This document shows, piece after piece, positions 26,406-34,752 of a DNA stretch of 64,000 nucleotides (the first letter of the stretch is position 1; each line of letters opens with the position of its first letter). The stretch covers positions 16,947 through 80,946 of the forward strand of contig CAYQTE010000018.1 of assembly GCA_964420285.1 (NCBI GenBank), in the 5' to 3' direction. The notes beneath the pieces are model-generated. The model made no database searches. It saw only the letters and a list, made by a program, of their open reading frames with translations, and had not been told where the DNA came from. This stretch comes from CAYQTE01 sp964420285. Its GTDB lineage: Bacteria > Planctomycetota > Phycisphaerae > Tepidisphaerales > Tepidisphaeraceae. Made by a program: the position numbers and the translations under genes.

Positions 26406-27175
26406 TGGCCAATGGCTCATCCATCGAGTGGACCGAATCGACGTGGAACCCGATCACCGGCTGCACGAAAGTCAGCCCTGGCTGCAAACACTGCTACGCC
26501 GAGCGCATGGCCAACCGCCTGCAGGCCATGGGCCAGCCCAATTACCGCAACGGTTTTGAATTGACGCTCCAGCCGCAAGCGATGGCGCTGCCGCTGGGCT
26601 GGCGGAAGCCGCAGACCATTTTTGTTAACTCAATGAGCGACCTCTTTCACAAGGACGTACCGTTGGAATACATCCGGCAAGTGTTTGACGTCATGCGCCG
26701 CGCTCACTGGCACACCTTCCAGATACTGACCAAGCGATCCGACCGGCTTGCCGAACTCGATGGCCAGCTTCACTGGCAGCCGAACATCTGGATGGGAGTC
26801 AGCATCGAAAGCGATGCGTATACGTTCCGAATCGACGACCTCCGCCGTACCCGCGCGCACATCAAGTTTCTTTCGCTCGAGCCCCTGCTTGCTCCGCTAC
26901 CCGATCTGGACCTTTGCGGCATAGATTGGGCCATCGTCGGCGGCGAATCTGGGCCACGCGCTCGCCTAATGCAGCGATCGTGGGTTGTCGATATCCAGCG
27001 CCAATGCCGCCGCAGCGGCGTATCCTTCTTTTTCAAGCAATGGGGCGGCGTGAACAAGAAAAAAGCCGGGCGGGAACTCGACGGACGCACATGGGATGAA
27101 TTGCCCGAGCCAGGGAAGCCGGCGCCGCGATTGTCCCTTGCTGTGCTTGGCAACTTGGGCGGAGCCCGCCCATGA
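26405..27175 (+). CDS. DUF5131 (phage Gp37/Gp68-like) three-Cys-motif protein
   Basis: 256 residues opening with the family signature WTESTWNPITGC followed by GCKHCYAER. Three cysteines are spaced CX6CX2C, as expected for a radical-SAM-like iron-sulfur binder. Other hallmarks are FVNSMSDLFHKDVP, FQILTKRSDRL, WMGVSIES, FLSLEPLL and WAIVGGESGPRARLM, and a late FFKQWGG. The family occurs in phages and bacterial islands, often paired with TcmP. It starts on the last base of the tcmP stop (TGATG), so the two should be made together. The chemistry is unknown to me; a nucleobase or tRNA modification is plausible. Confidence 0.85.
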   Translation: MANGSSIEWTESTWNPITGCTKVSPGCKHCYAERMANRLQAMGQPNYRNGFELTLQPQAMALPLGWRKPQTIFVNSMSDLFHKDVPLEYIRQVFDVMRRAHWHTFQILTKRSDRLAELDGQLHWQPNIWMGVSIESDAYTFRIDDLRRTRAHIKFLSLEPLLAPLPDLDLCGIDWAIVGGESGPRARLMQRSWVVDIQRQCRRSGVSFFFKQWGGVNKKKAGRELDGRTWDELPEPGKPAPRLSLAVLGNLGGARP

Positions 27176-27309
27176 ATCTCACCGACCGTGAACGACAACA
27201 GGCCAGGGCGATGATTGACCGAAGGGAGCCGCTGCCGTCCAAGTATAAGCTCATGGAGCCTTTTGGCGGCGACACTTGGCGAAAGAGAACCGCCGGTCGG
27301 GAAGAGTGA
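27172..27309 (+). CDS. Small 45-residue ORF coupled to the DUF5131 gene
   Basis: An ATG overlaps the DUF5131 stop as ATGA and is followed by 45 codons beginning MNLTDRERQQARAMIDRR and including PLPSKYKLMEPFGG. It is too small for standard gene calling, but the overlap and hydrophilic, protein-like composition suggest it is translated. The segment LPSKYK resembles the start of some site-specific methyltransferases found in phage-like loci, so it may be a truncated third gene and not a full small protein. No ORF continues the homology downstream. Confidence 0.45.
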   Translation: MNLTDRERQQARAMIDRREPLPSKYKLMEPFGGDTWRKRTAGREE

Positions 27310-27414
27310 CCGAGGCGACAGCCCGGGCGGCCCACGAAATTTCACCACGGGAATTCTCTCTTGCAAAAGGCGCATTATTAGGTTAAAGTTAACTATAGTG
27401 AAAAATTGACATTG

Positions 27415-27887
27415 GGCAACGCCAGGCAATGAACAATGGAAAATTGACAATGAACAATGATCAGCCGTCGATCATCGCTCTACTGTCTACTTTTCACTCT
27501 CTACCCTCTCGGCCGCAGGCCGACCCCCACCCCCCCTCCGGGGCATTCGGGGACATCCGGGACGCCCCCCACCCCCCTTGGTTGCATTCGGTTGCATTTT
27601 GGGGCATGCAAGGCGCGTGGGCGAGCGGGAGCCGGGGGAACGGGGCAGATGGAGCGGCCGGGTTTGGGTGGGAGGTGGCCGAAATGGCATGAAAAGATCT
27701 ATACGGAATCGCACTCGGCCGGGCCAAGTTCAGACTTCTACAGGCAAAGGTGCAACTTTTTCGGGACATTTGGGGCGTTTTTTCGTCGCGGTCGGGAGGC
27801 GAAACCGCGATATTCGGCTGGAAACGCGGGTGGCGTTGGGGCGGGGCGTGGGGGTGGTTTGGGCGTAAGTGCTGGCCGTTAAGAGGG
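27415..27887 (+). repeat. Non-coding repeat block, copy A
   Basis: This gene-free stretch between the accessory island and dxs is a mosaic of low-complexity modules: AATGAACAATGG-type strings, a TCTAC/ACTCTCTACCCTCTCGGCCG module, runs of C with GGGGACAT, the module GGTTGCATTCGGTTGCATTT, and a final part with ACTTTTTCGGGACATTT and a 25-bp core at 27802-27826. The same modules occur in inverted orientation at 63255-64000, and the 25-bp core is identical there (63325-63349). Open frames here have repeat-like composition and are not genes. The function is unknown. Confidence 0.8.
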
Positions 27888-29852
27888 TTAGCTGGAAACG
27901 GGGAGCGATCTTGAGCGGCGTGGGGTTGGGTATCGCGTGAGCTTGTCGCGGATGGCGGCGGCGATGCCGGGGGCGTCCAGGCCGGTTTCGTGGAGCTGTT
28001 CCGGCCGGGTCGCATGGGCGATCAGGCGGTCGGGCATGCCCAGAAGGGTGAGGCGATCGGCAGGCAGGCCGGTGGCGATGGCATGTTCGAGGACGGCCGT
28101 GCCGAAGCCGTTTTGCAGGGAATGGTCTTCCAAGGTGAAGACGGGCCGGCCGGTCCGCAGGACGCGGGCGAGCATGTCGGTATCGAGCGGCTTGCAGAAG
28201 CGGGCGTCGACGACTTCGACCTGGACGCCATCGGCGGCAAGTTGCTCGGCGGCGGCAACGGCCTGAGCGGCCAGGGCGCCGTAAACGATCAGCGTGGCAT
28301 CGGCGCCGCGGCGGAGGATGCGGCTGACGGCGGATTTCCATTCTACGGCGGCGTCATCGCGGAGATCGGGAGCGATGGTCTGCTCGAAGTTCTGCGCCGG
28401 GACGTTGTCGCGCGGATACCGGATGGCGCTGGGAGATTCCAGCGACATCGCGAAGCGCAGGGCGCGGTTGAGTTCGGCCTCGTCGCTGGGGGCCATGAGC
28501 GTTATGCCTGGCAGCGGGCGGAGGAACGCCTGATCCATGAAGCCGTGATGTACGGCGCCGTCGTCGCCGACGTAGCCGGCGCGATCCATGCAGAAGATGA
28601 CCGGCAGGTTGTTCAGGACGACTTCCTGCCAGACTTGGTCGAAGGCTCGCTGGATGAACGTGGAATAGATGGCGGCGACGGGCCGCAGGCCGGATTTGCA
28701 CATGCCGGCCGCCATCGCGGTGAGGTGCGATTCGCAGATTCCGGTATCGAAATAGCGATCGGGAAAGGTTTGACCGAACTTGGCCAGGCCGGTGCCATCA
28801 GGCATGGCGGCGGTGAGAGCGATGACGCGGGGATCTTTAGCGGCCAGGGCGATCATGGCGTCGGTGAAGGCGCTGGTCCAGGACTTGCCGGGCGATTTCT
28901 TGATTTCCGCCTGGTTGCCATTGACGGTAAACGCGGCCGGGCTGTGGAATCGCGTCGGCTCGTTGGAGGCGATGTCGTAGCCGTAACCCTTGATCGTCTT
29001 GACGTGGAGAAGGACGGGCTTGTTGACGTGCTTGATCTCGGCCAGGAAATTGATCAGGCCGGGGAGATCGTGGCCGTCGATGGGGCCCATGTAAGTGACG
29101 CCGAGCCCTTCGAAGATCTGTCGGGGCCAGAGAACGCCCTTGACGCCGTCGCAGAGGGCGCGCCAGGCCATTTCGACGGCGCTGCCGATGTTGGAGGGAA
29201 GGCGATGGACGGCCCGTTCGCTGACGCGCTTGAATTCGTCGTAGGTGGTGGACACGCGGACGCGCTCGAGATACTGGCTGAAGGCGCCCTGCGGCTGGGA
29301 GATGCTCATGCCGTTGTCGTTCATGACGATCAGGAGATTGCGGCCGAGCGTGCCGGCGTTGTTGAGACCTTCAAACGCCAGGCCGTTGACGATGCTGGCA
29401 TCGCCGACGACGGCGACGACATGGTTGTCGCGTTTGAGGATGGCGTCGGCGCGTGCCATTCCGACGGCGGTGGAGATGGCGGTTCCTGCGTGTCCGACGG
29501 CGAAGAGGTCGTAGGGGCTTTCAACGGGGTTGGGGAATCCGCAGACGCTGCCGCGTTTTCGCAGGCGGGCGAATTGGCCGGCCCGGTCGGTCAGCATCTT
29601 GTGGGGATAGCATTGATGGCCGACATCCCAGAGGAGGCGATCCGGGCCTTTGGGAAAGGGCCCGAAGTTGTAAACATAGTGCAGGGCGATGGTTAGCTCA
29701 GTGACGCCGAGGTTGGAGGCCAGATGGCCGCCGTTGGCGCTGACGGCCGCGATGATCTGCTGGCGGATTTCGGCGGCCAGTTCGGGCAAAACTTCGACGG
29801 GCAACTTACGGAGATCGCTGGGTTTATGTATCTGGTCGAGAATCGGTGACAT
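27888..29852 (-). CDS. dxs: 1-deoxy-D-xylulose-5-phosphate synthase
   Basis: 654 residues, the usual length for DXS, the thiamine-diphosphate enzyme that joins pyruvate and glyceraldehyde-3-phosphate in the first step of the MEP isoprenoid pathway. Landmarks are LLWDVGHQCYPHKMLT, GHAGTAIS, VGDASIVNGLAFEGLNN with NDNGMSIS (the thiamine motif), YMGPIDGHDL, and RYPRDNVP and FTLEDHSLQNGFG in the C-terminal domain. Two positions differ from the common pattern: GDA replaces GDG, and GICESH stands where GIAEQH is usual. It is last in the operon xseB-ispA-dxs. A DXS-like transketolase cannot be fully excluded given these changes, but the operon strongly supports DXS. Confidence 0.93.
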   Translation of the reverse strand: MSPILDQIHKPSDLRKLPVEVLPELAAEIRQQIIAAVSANGGHLASNLGVTELTIALHYVYNFGPFPKGPDRLLWDVGHQCYPHKMLTDRAGQFARLRKRGSVCGFPNPVESPYDLFAVGHAGTAISTAVGMARADAILKRDNHVVAVVGDASIVNGLAFEGLNNAGTLGRNLLIVMNDNGMSISQPQGAFSQYLERVRVSTTYDEFKRVSERAVHRLPSNIGSAVEMAWRALCDGVKGVLWPRQIFEGLGVTYMGPIDGHDLPGLINFLAEIKHVNKPVLLHVKTIKGYGYDIASNEPTRFHSPAAFTVNGNQAEIKKSPGKSWTSAFTDAMIALAAKDPRVIALTAAMPDGTGLAKFGQTFPDRYFDTGICESHLTAMAAGMCKSGLRPVAAIYSTFIQRAFDQVWQEVVLNNLPVIFCMDRAGYVGDDGAVHHGFMDQAFLRPLPGITLMAPSDEAELNRALRFAMSLESPSAIRYPRDNVPAQNFEQTIAPDLRDDAAVEWKSAVSRILRRGADATLIVYGALAAQAVAAAEQLAADGVQVEVVDARFCKPLDTDMLARVLRTGRPVFTLEDHSLQNGFGTAVLEHAIATGLPADRLTLLGMPDRLIAHATRPEQLHETGLDAPGIAAAIRDKLTRYPTPRRSRSLPVSS

Positions 29853-29918
29853 TGATCCATCCTTCGAACAGGCCGTAGGTTAACGGGAATGGGGGGATTC
29901 GTCTATGGGACCAGGCGA

Positions 29919-30866
29919 TCACGAATGGCGTTCGACGACAAACCGGGCGATGGCGCGGAGGCCGTCGGCGGGCTGGCCGAGGGACGCGACGGCGTCGAGG
30001 GCGTGCTGCAACTCGGTTTGGGCTTGCAGGCGGCTGGCGTCAAGGCCGATCAGGGATGGGTACGTCGTTTTGCCGTGGGCCACGTCTTTGTTGGTGGCCT
30101 TGCCGAGCTGTTCGGGCGTGCTGGTGACGTCCAGGATGTCGTCGATGATCTGGAAGGTGAGGCCGAGGTGCCGGCCGTAGGAGTCGATGGAGGTCATTTT
30201 GGGGTCGCCTGGTTGCAGTCCGGCGGCCAGAGCACCGAGGCGGCAGGAGGCGGTCAGCAGTGCGCCGGTCTTCATGCGGTGAAGGCGTTGGAGTTGCGAC
30301 AGATCGGTGGGCCGATCGGCGGGGTCGATATCCAGGACCTGGCCGCCGATCATGCCGGCCGGGCCGGTGGCGATCGCCAGTTCCTTGATGAGATCGGGGA
30401 CGAGAACGGGCTGGGCCTGTTCGGCGATCAATTGAAAGGCCATGGAGACCATCGCATCGCCGGCGAGGATGGCGATGGCCTCGCCGAAGACCTTGTGATT
30501 GGTGGGCAGGCCGCGGCGGAGGTCGTCGTTGTCCATCGCCGGCAGATCGTCATGCACGAGACTGAAGGTGTGGATCAACTCGATTGCGCCGGCGGCGGCA
30601 AGGGCCGACGAGGGCGCCTGACGCAGATCGACCAGTTCGGCACCGGCCGGCTGGCAGGCTCGCCAGCATTCCAGGACAAGCGTCGGCCGAAGACGCTTTC
30701 CGCCGGCCAAGAGCGAATAGCGAACCGCATCAATGATCTTCGCCGGGGCGTCCGGATGCGCCAGTGTGAAGGCCGAGAGGTAGTCGGTGATGCGATCGGC
30801 GGCATCAAGCAGGATGGTTACCGCCTGCGGCAAAGGTGTGTCGGGTTGGGCTGTGGGGTTTGGCAT
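29919..30866 (-). CDS. ispA: Short-chain polyprenyl diphosphate synthase
   Basis: About 315 residues. The first aspartate-rich motif is HDDLPAMDNDDLRRG and the second is FQIIDDILD, with GGKRLRP near residue 60 and GLDASRLQA near the end. These are typical of farnesyl/geranylgeranyl diphosphate synthases, which condense C5 units for quinones, carotenoids or lipids. The start used is the ATG at 30866; the frame is open further upstream but runs into xseB. It lies between xseB and dxs, a common bacterial order, and supplies the step downstream of the MEP pathway. Confidence 0.92.
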   Translation of the reverse strand: MPNPTAQPDTPLPQAVTILLDAADRITDYLSAFTLAHPDAPAKIIDAVRYSLLAGGKRLRPTLVLECWRACQPAGAELVDLRQAPSSALAAAGAIELIHTFSLVHDDLPAMDNDDLRRGLPTNHKVFGEAIAILAGDAMVSMAFQLIAEQAQPVLVPDLIKELAIATGPAGMIGGQVLDIDPADRPTDLSQLQRLHRMKTGALLTASCRLGALAAGLQPGDPKMTSIDSYGRHLGLTFQIIDDILDVTSTPEQLGKATNKDVAHGKTTYPSLIGLDASRLQAQTELQHALDAVASLGQPADGLRAIARFVVERHS

Positions 30867-30889
30867 GGGGTGAGACAGGATCGGCCCCG

Positions 30890-31141
30890 TCAGGTGGTTT
30901 TCTCGATGGGGATGGGTGCGGATTGGATTTCTCCATCCGGTCCTTTGGAAAGAAGTTCGATCTGCTTTTCGGCCGTCGCCAGAACGGCACGGCAATGCTG
31001 GATCAGGAAATTACCGCGTTCGTACTTGAGAAGGCTTTCTTCAAGGGCGACCTGGCCGCGTTCGATATCGGTGAGGATCTGCTCAAGCTCGGCCAGAGCC
31101 TCCTCGAAACTGCGCGGCGGGATTTGGTTCTTACGGGCCAT
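30890..31141 (-). CDS. xseB: Exodeoxyribonuclease VII small subunit
   Basis: 83 residues, helical throughout, with the family core SFEEALAELEQILTDIERGQVALEESLLKYERGNFLI. XseB proteins coat the coiled-coil arm of XseA in the enzyme that degrades single-stranded DNA. Here xseA is not adjacent but lies 18 kb away at 49494 on the other strand. It is the first gene of xseB-ispA-dxs, with 23 bp to ispA. Confidence 0.93.
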   Translation of the reverse strand: MARKNQIPPRSFEEALAELEQILTDIERGQVALEESLLKYERGNFLIQHCRAVLATAEKQIELLSKGPDGEIQSAPIPIEKTT

Positions 31142-31286
31142 GCGGGATTGGATTATAGAGAACCGCCGCGCCGGCCGCGAGGGGGTGGCCGAAACGCGAC
31201 AAGCGACATCGTGATTTCGCTTGCAGCATTGGCCCCAGGGGTTAGATCATGCTACACTAGCGATCAGCCGTTCAGGAGGATTTCGC

Positions 31287-31556
31287 ATGGCTTCATCAAG
31301 GAGCACCCTCACTATCAAAGGCCTCCGCAAGCGACAGATGGCGGGCGTGGCCCAGCGGGCCGGCAAATTGGGCATGACCCCTGAGCGTTACGTCAAATAT
31401 CTTGTCGAAGAAGACTTGGCGATTTCGCCGGAAGCCAAGACAACGACCTTCGACGAGTTGATGGGGCTCGGCCGTAAAGTGGACGAGCGCGAAATTGACC
31501 GCCTCGTGGAGGCCGCCAAGACGAAATACCACCAACGCGTAGCGCGCAAGGGGTGA
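31287..31556 (+). CDS. Putative antitoxin of a PIN-type toxin-antitoxin pair
   Basis: 89 residues beginning MASSRSTLTIKGLRKRQM. The N-terminal part looks like a strand followed by two helices, as in ribbon-helix-helix antitoxins, and the C-terminus (DEREIDRLVEAAKTKYHQRVA) is charged and helical, suited to wrapping a toxin. AGGAGG lies 8 bp before the ATG at 31287; an upstream in-frame start at 31221 lacks this. Its stop is 4 bp before the PIN-domain gene, the normal antitoxin-first order, and it should repress the operon through its DNA-binding end. Confidence 0.7.
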   Translation: MASSRSTLTIKGLRKRQMAGVAQRAGKLGMTPERYVKYLVEEDLAISPEAKTTTFDELMGLGRKVDEREIDRLVEAAKTKYHQRVARKG

Positions 31557-31560
31557 AGGC

Positions 31561-32070
31561 GTGCATGCACCGCCGAAGCGGATTGTGCTCGATACGAACA
31601 TTCTGGTGCGAGGCCTTCTCGATCGGCGATGCGACTCGGGACGCATATTGAGTGCTTGCGAAGCTCGCCGGGTTGTGCCAGTGCTTAGTCGCAGCGTCCT
31701 GTCGGAGTACCGTTTCATATTGAACGACCCGGAACTGGTCGCTCGACACCCCGAGCTAGAGCCGATCAAGGCAAAAACGGCAATTGAACGGCTGATGTAC
31801 GTCGGCGATCTCCTTCGCACGGTGCAGGCGCGTTTTGAGTTTGTCCGGGACAAGAAGGACGAGAAACTGATAGCTCTCGCCATTGAAGGGCAGGCCGATT
31901 ACTTCATTACCACGGACAATGATCTCTTGGACCTGCCACACGGGCGCGACGATGCGGCGACGCGATTTCGCCAGCGCCTGCCAAATATCGAAGCTCTGCG
32001 TCCCGAAGAGTTTGTCGTGCGTTATGGGCGAAAATTGGGGATTGAGCGAGCGGATTTGCCGAAACGCTGA
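31561..32070 (+). CDS. PIN-domain toxin (COG1569-like)
   Basis: 169 residues. The N-terminal IVLDTNILVRGLL holds the first catalytic Asp of a PIN nuclease. LSEYRFIL gives a conserved Glu, KDEKLIALAIEGQADYFITTDNDLLDL supplies the later acidic cluster. This set is found in VapC-like ribonucleases that cut tRNA or rRNA. Translation starts at a GTG (31561) 4 bp after the antitoxin stop, so the pair is coupled. Confidence 0.82.
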   Translation: MHAPPKRIVLDTNILVRGLLDRRCDSGRILSACEARRVVPVLSRSVLSEYRFILNDPELVARHPELEPIKAKTAIERLMYVGDLLRTVQARFEFVRDKKDEKLIALAIEGQADYFITTDNDLLDLPHGRDDAATRFRQRLPNIEALRPEEFVVRYGRKLGIERADLPKR

Positions 32071-32146
32071 TAACGCTGCTTGCGTCGGCTACCCGACTCA
32101 TCGACCCCCGTTTGAATCATCGGCCGATAATTCGTAGCATTCCAGC

Positions 32147-32482
32147 ATGGCCTGGATATGCGGCGGGTTGAGTTATCTGGCTGATTCCGAGGATCTGCCG
32201 ATTCGGGAGATTCTCGTTCCGTGTCTGATTCTGTTCGGCATGCTGATCGTCGGAACGGTTGGTGTCACGGTGTTGCGTAAATGGCTTGGCCGCAAGGACA
32301 ATGCGCCGGCCGGAGGGTTCTCATTCAACGACCTGCGGCAAATGCATCGTGACGGCAAATTGACGGATGCGGAATTTGAGCGCGTTCGCGCCAGGTTGGG
32401 CGGCAAGCTCGCCCGGGGCGGCGGGGGTCAGGGTCCGGGAAAAGGCCCCATGGAAGGGGACGGCGGGAACCGTGGCCGATAA
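32147..32482 (+). CDS. Small membrane protein with SHOCT-like C-terminus
   Basis: 111 residues. One membrane span at about 22-44 (ILVPCLILFGMLIVGTVGVTVL) is followed by FSFNDLRQMHRDGKLTDAEFERVRARL, the short C-terminal (SHOCT-like) motif often seen on small membrane proteins. The end is a Gly/Pro-rich tail. The function is unknown. It lies 131 bp upstream of clpX on the same strand but with its own spacing, so co-transcription is possible but not shown. Confidence 0.65.
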   Translation: MAWICGGLSYLADSEDLPIREILVPCLILFGMLIVGTVGVTVLRKWLGRKDNAPAGGFSFNDLRQMHRDGKLTDAEFERVRARLGGKLARGGGGQGPGKGPMEGDGGNRGR

Positions 32483-32613
32483 CTCCATAGCCCATCGAGA
32501 ATTGTTGCAGCTTTGCGGATTTTGCCTTATCCATAGACCGATGACAGTTGTTAGAATAGGCGTTTTTAAGATGTATCAAGTCCGGTCTGTTTGCGGTTCG
32601 ATAAGGAAGTTCG

Positions 32614-33969
32614 ATGGCAACAAGCAATAGAAGCGGCGGCGGGAACCAGACGCCACCTCCACCCACCAATCCTCCGGGCGGACCTCCGGGCGGTTTTCGG
32701 GGCCGGCGCGTCACCACGTGCAGCTTCTGCGGCAAGAGCAGCCGCGATGTCGGACCGATGGTCGAAGGGCCGGGCGATGTCTATATCTGCGCCAATTGCG
32801 TCGATTTGGCCCATAACATCATCCGCCAGGAGAAGCGCAAACTCTCCAACAGCCAGCCGCTTTTCAATAACATCCCCAGCCCGCGGCAGATCAAGGAATT
32901 CCTGGATCAATACGTCGTCGGACAGAACTACGCCAAGAAGGCGCTGTCGGTTTCGGTTCACAACCATTACAAGCGGTTGAGCACGGCCGACAATCCCGCC
33001 AATCCGGAAAACGCCCAGGTCAATGACGTTGAGATCGACAAGAGCAACGTGCTGCTCGTCGGCCCGACTGGCAGCGGCAAGACGCTCTTGGCCAAGACGC
33101 TGGCCCGCATTCTCAACGTGCCATTCGCCATTGGCGACGCCACGACGCTGACCGAAGCCGGATACGTCGGCGAGGACGTCGAGAACATCCTCCTCAAGCT
33201 GCTGCAGAATGCGGATTATGATCTGGAATCGGCGCAGCGCGGGATTGTTTACATCGACGAAATCGACAAGATCGGCAAGACCCAGAACAACGTCTCCATC
33301 ACCCGCGACGTCAGCGGTGAAGGCGTGCAGCAGGCCCTGCTCAAGATGCTGGAAGGCACCGTTGCCAACATCCCGCCGCAGGGCGGCAGAAAGCACCCTG
33401 AACAGCAATATATCCAGATGGACACCACGCAGATTCTGTTCATCTGCGGCGGCACGTTCGTCGGGCTTGAAGATATCATCCGCAAGCGCCTTGGCCGGCG
33501 GCAGATTGGATTCGGCAGCGAATCGATTCTCCCCGAGACCGCCCGCGACCGGGCCGATGTGCTGGCTCAGGTGCAGCCGGAAGACCTTATCGAATTCGGC
33601 ATGATACCCGAATTTGTCGGGCGGCTTCCGGTGTGTGCCACGCTGGAGCCGCTGGACATCAACACTCTGATATCGATCCTGACTGAGCCGCGAAATGCAC
33701 TGGTCAAGCAATATCAGAAGTTCTTCCGCATGGAAGGCTCGGAAGTGGAATTCACGCCCGGCTCACTGCGGATGATCGCCGAACGCGCCCTGAAGCGCGA
33801 CACCGGCGCCCGTGCCCTGCGGGCCGTGTGCGAGGAGATCATGCTCGATCTGATGTACCGGCTTCCCGATCAGCAAACCGGCGCGAAATTCATCATCGAC
33901 GAAGCGATCGTCGAGGGCCAGCAGAACCTGTTCGAGTTGAAGCCCGAGCGACGAAAAGAATCTGCCTGA
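32614..33969 (+). CDS. clpX: ATP-dependent Clp protease ATPase subunit ClpX
   Basis: 451 residues. The N-terminal zinc-binding domain has CSFCGKSSRDVG and ICANCVDLAH. The AAA+ module has LLVGPTGSGKTLLAKTLA (Walker A), GYVGEDVENILLKLL (pore loop), GIVYIDEIDKI (Walker B) and the arginine-containing VGRLPV and DTGARALRAVCEEIMLDLMY sensor regions. It unfolds tagged proteins and feeds ClpP. clpP is not in the window, unlike in many bacteria. AAGGAAG lies a few bases before the ATG. A Gly/Pro-rich stretch (PPPPTNPPGG) precedes the zinc domain. Confidence 0.97.
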   Translation: MATSNRSGGGNQTPPPPTNPPGGPPGGFRGRRVTTCSFCGKSSRDVGPMVEGPGDVYICANCVDLAHNIIRQEKRKLSNSQPLFNNIPSPRQIKEFLDQYVVGQNYAKKALSVSVHNHYKRLSTADNPANPENAQVNDVEIDKSNVLLVGPTGSGKTLLAKTLARILNVPFAIGDATTLTEAGYVGEDVENILLKLLQNADYDLESAQRGIVYIDEIDKIGKTQNNVSITRDVSGEGVQQALLKMLEGTVANIPPQGGRKHPEQQYIQMDTTQILFICGGTFVGLEDIIRKRLGRRQIGFGSESILPETARDRADVLAQVQPEDLIEFGMIPEFVGRLPVCATLEPLDINTLISILTEPRNALVKQYQKFFRMEGSEVEFTPGSLRMIAERALKRDTGARALRAVCEEIMLDLMYRLPDQQTGAKFIIDEAIVEGQQNLFELKPERRKESA

Positions 33970-33982
33970 TTGCCGGGCGCCC

Positions 33983-34564
33983 TCAAACCAGATCGCACGC
34001 CTCGACGGGCATCCAGTGTTCGTCCTGCCCTTTCCATTTGACGTTGCAGCCAATCGGATTGGTCATTTCGACGGCTGGCTTCTTCCCGACCAGTACCGCG
34101 TCGACCGCGTCGCGCAGCTCGTGTGTGGTTTCCTTGCCGGGATTGCGCGGGTTGTCGTCCATGCGCCCTGTATACCGCAGCTTGCGCTCGGCATCGAACA
34201 CATAGAAGTGCGGCGTGCGCAGCGCTCCGTATTTCATGGCCACGGCCTGCGATTCATCGCGCAGATACGGGAACTTGAATGCCTTTTGCCTGGCCCGTTC
34301 GATCATCTGCGGGAAGCCGTCATTCGGATGGTTCTCCGTCTCATTGGCGTTGATCGCCACGACCGCGACACCCTTGGGCGCGTAATCGGCCACGAATTTG
34401 GCCATGCGATCCTCCGAGCCGATCACGTACGGACAATGATTGCACCAGAACGCGACGACAAGCACTTTGGCCGCCTTGAAGTTCGCCAGCGAATATCTCT
34501 TTCCATCCACGCCGGGCAAATCGAAGTCCGGGGCGGATTGGCCGATTGCGAGTGTGAAAGCCAT
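33983..34564 (-). CDS. Thioredoxin-fold peroxiredoxin-like protein
   Basis: 193 residues. It opens IGQSAPDFDLPGVDGKRYSL, the AhpC/TSA-type start, followed by VVAFWCNHCPYV, where CNHC is a CxxC redox motif as in thioredoxins of the ResA type. GALRTPHFYVFD holds the cis-Pro after a Thr. No signal peptide is visible, so it is probably a cytoplasmic thiol reductase or peroxidase. It converges on clpX with only 13 bp between stops. Confidence 0.85.
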   Translation of the reverse strand: MAFTLAIGQSAPDFDLPGVDGKRYSLANFKAAKVLVVAFWCNHCPYVIGSEDRMAKFVADYAPKGVAVVAINANETENHPNDGFPQMIERARQKAFKFPYLRDESQAVAMKYGALRTPHFYVFDAERKLRYTGRMDDNPRNPGKETTHELRDAVDAVLVGKKPAVEMTNPIGCNVKWKGQDEHWMPVEACDLV

Positions 34565-34752
34565 TGTATTCTCCTATTGCAAAAACTGACCAAGTCATTA
34601 TGCTGAATAGACTGGCACGATTCTACGCCCAGTGGCGGAGGTACGGCAATCTGCTTGAGCGACAAGTCGGGACCAAGGACGCTTATTGCTTCTGGGGGCT
34701 TGGGGCTTACTCCCGTCCTGGCAGACAGGGAGCAGTCAAAGGGAGGTAACAC

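Noticed and set aside
1..27310. Search for an integrase or transposase that would explain the island
   Set aside because: No tyrosine or serine recombinase motif or DDE transposase was seen among the translated genes; the island's mover is not in this window.
27990..29696. A long plus-strand open frame opposite dxs
   Set aside because: dxs motifs on the minus strand are unmistakable, and the plus-strand translation is Gly/Asp/Ala-biased antisense.
34565..34752. Leader of the surface protein considered as a cyclic-di-GMP or other riboswitch
   Set aside because: Short inverted pieces are present but no known riboswitch consensus could be matched by eye.
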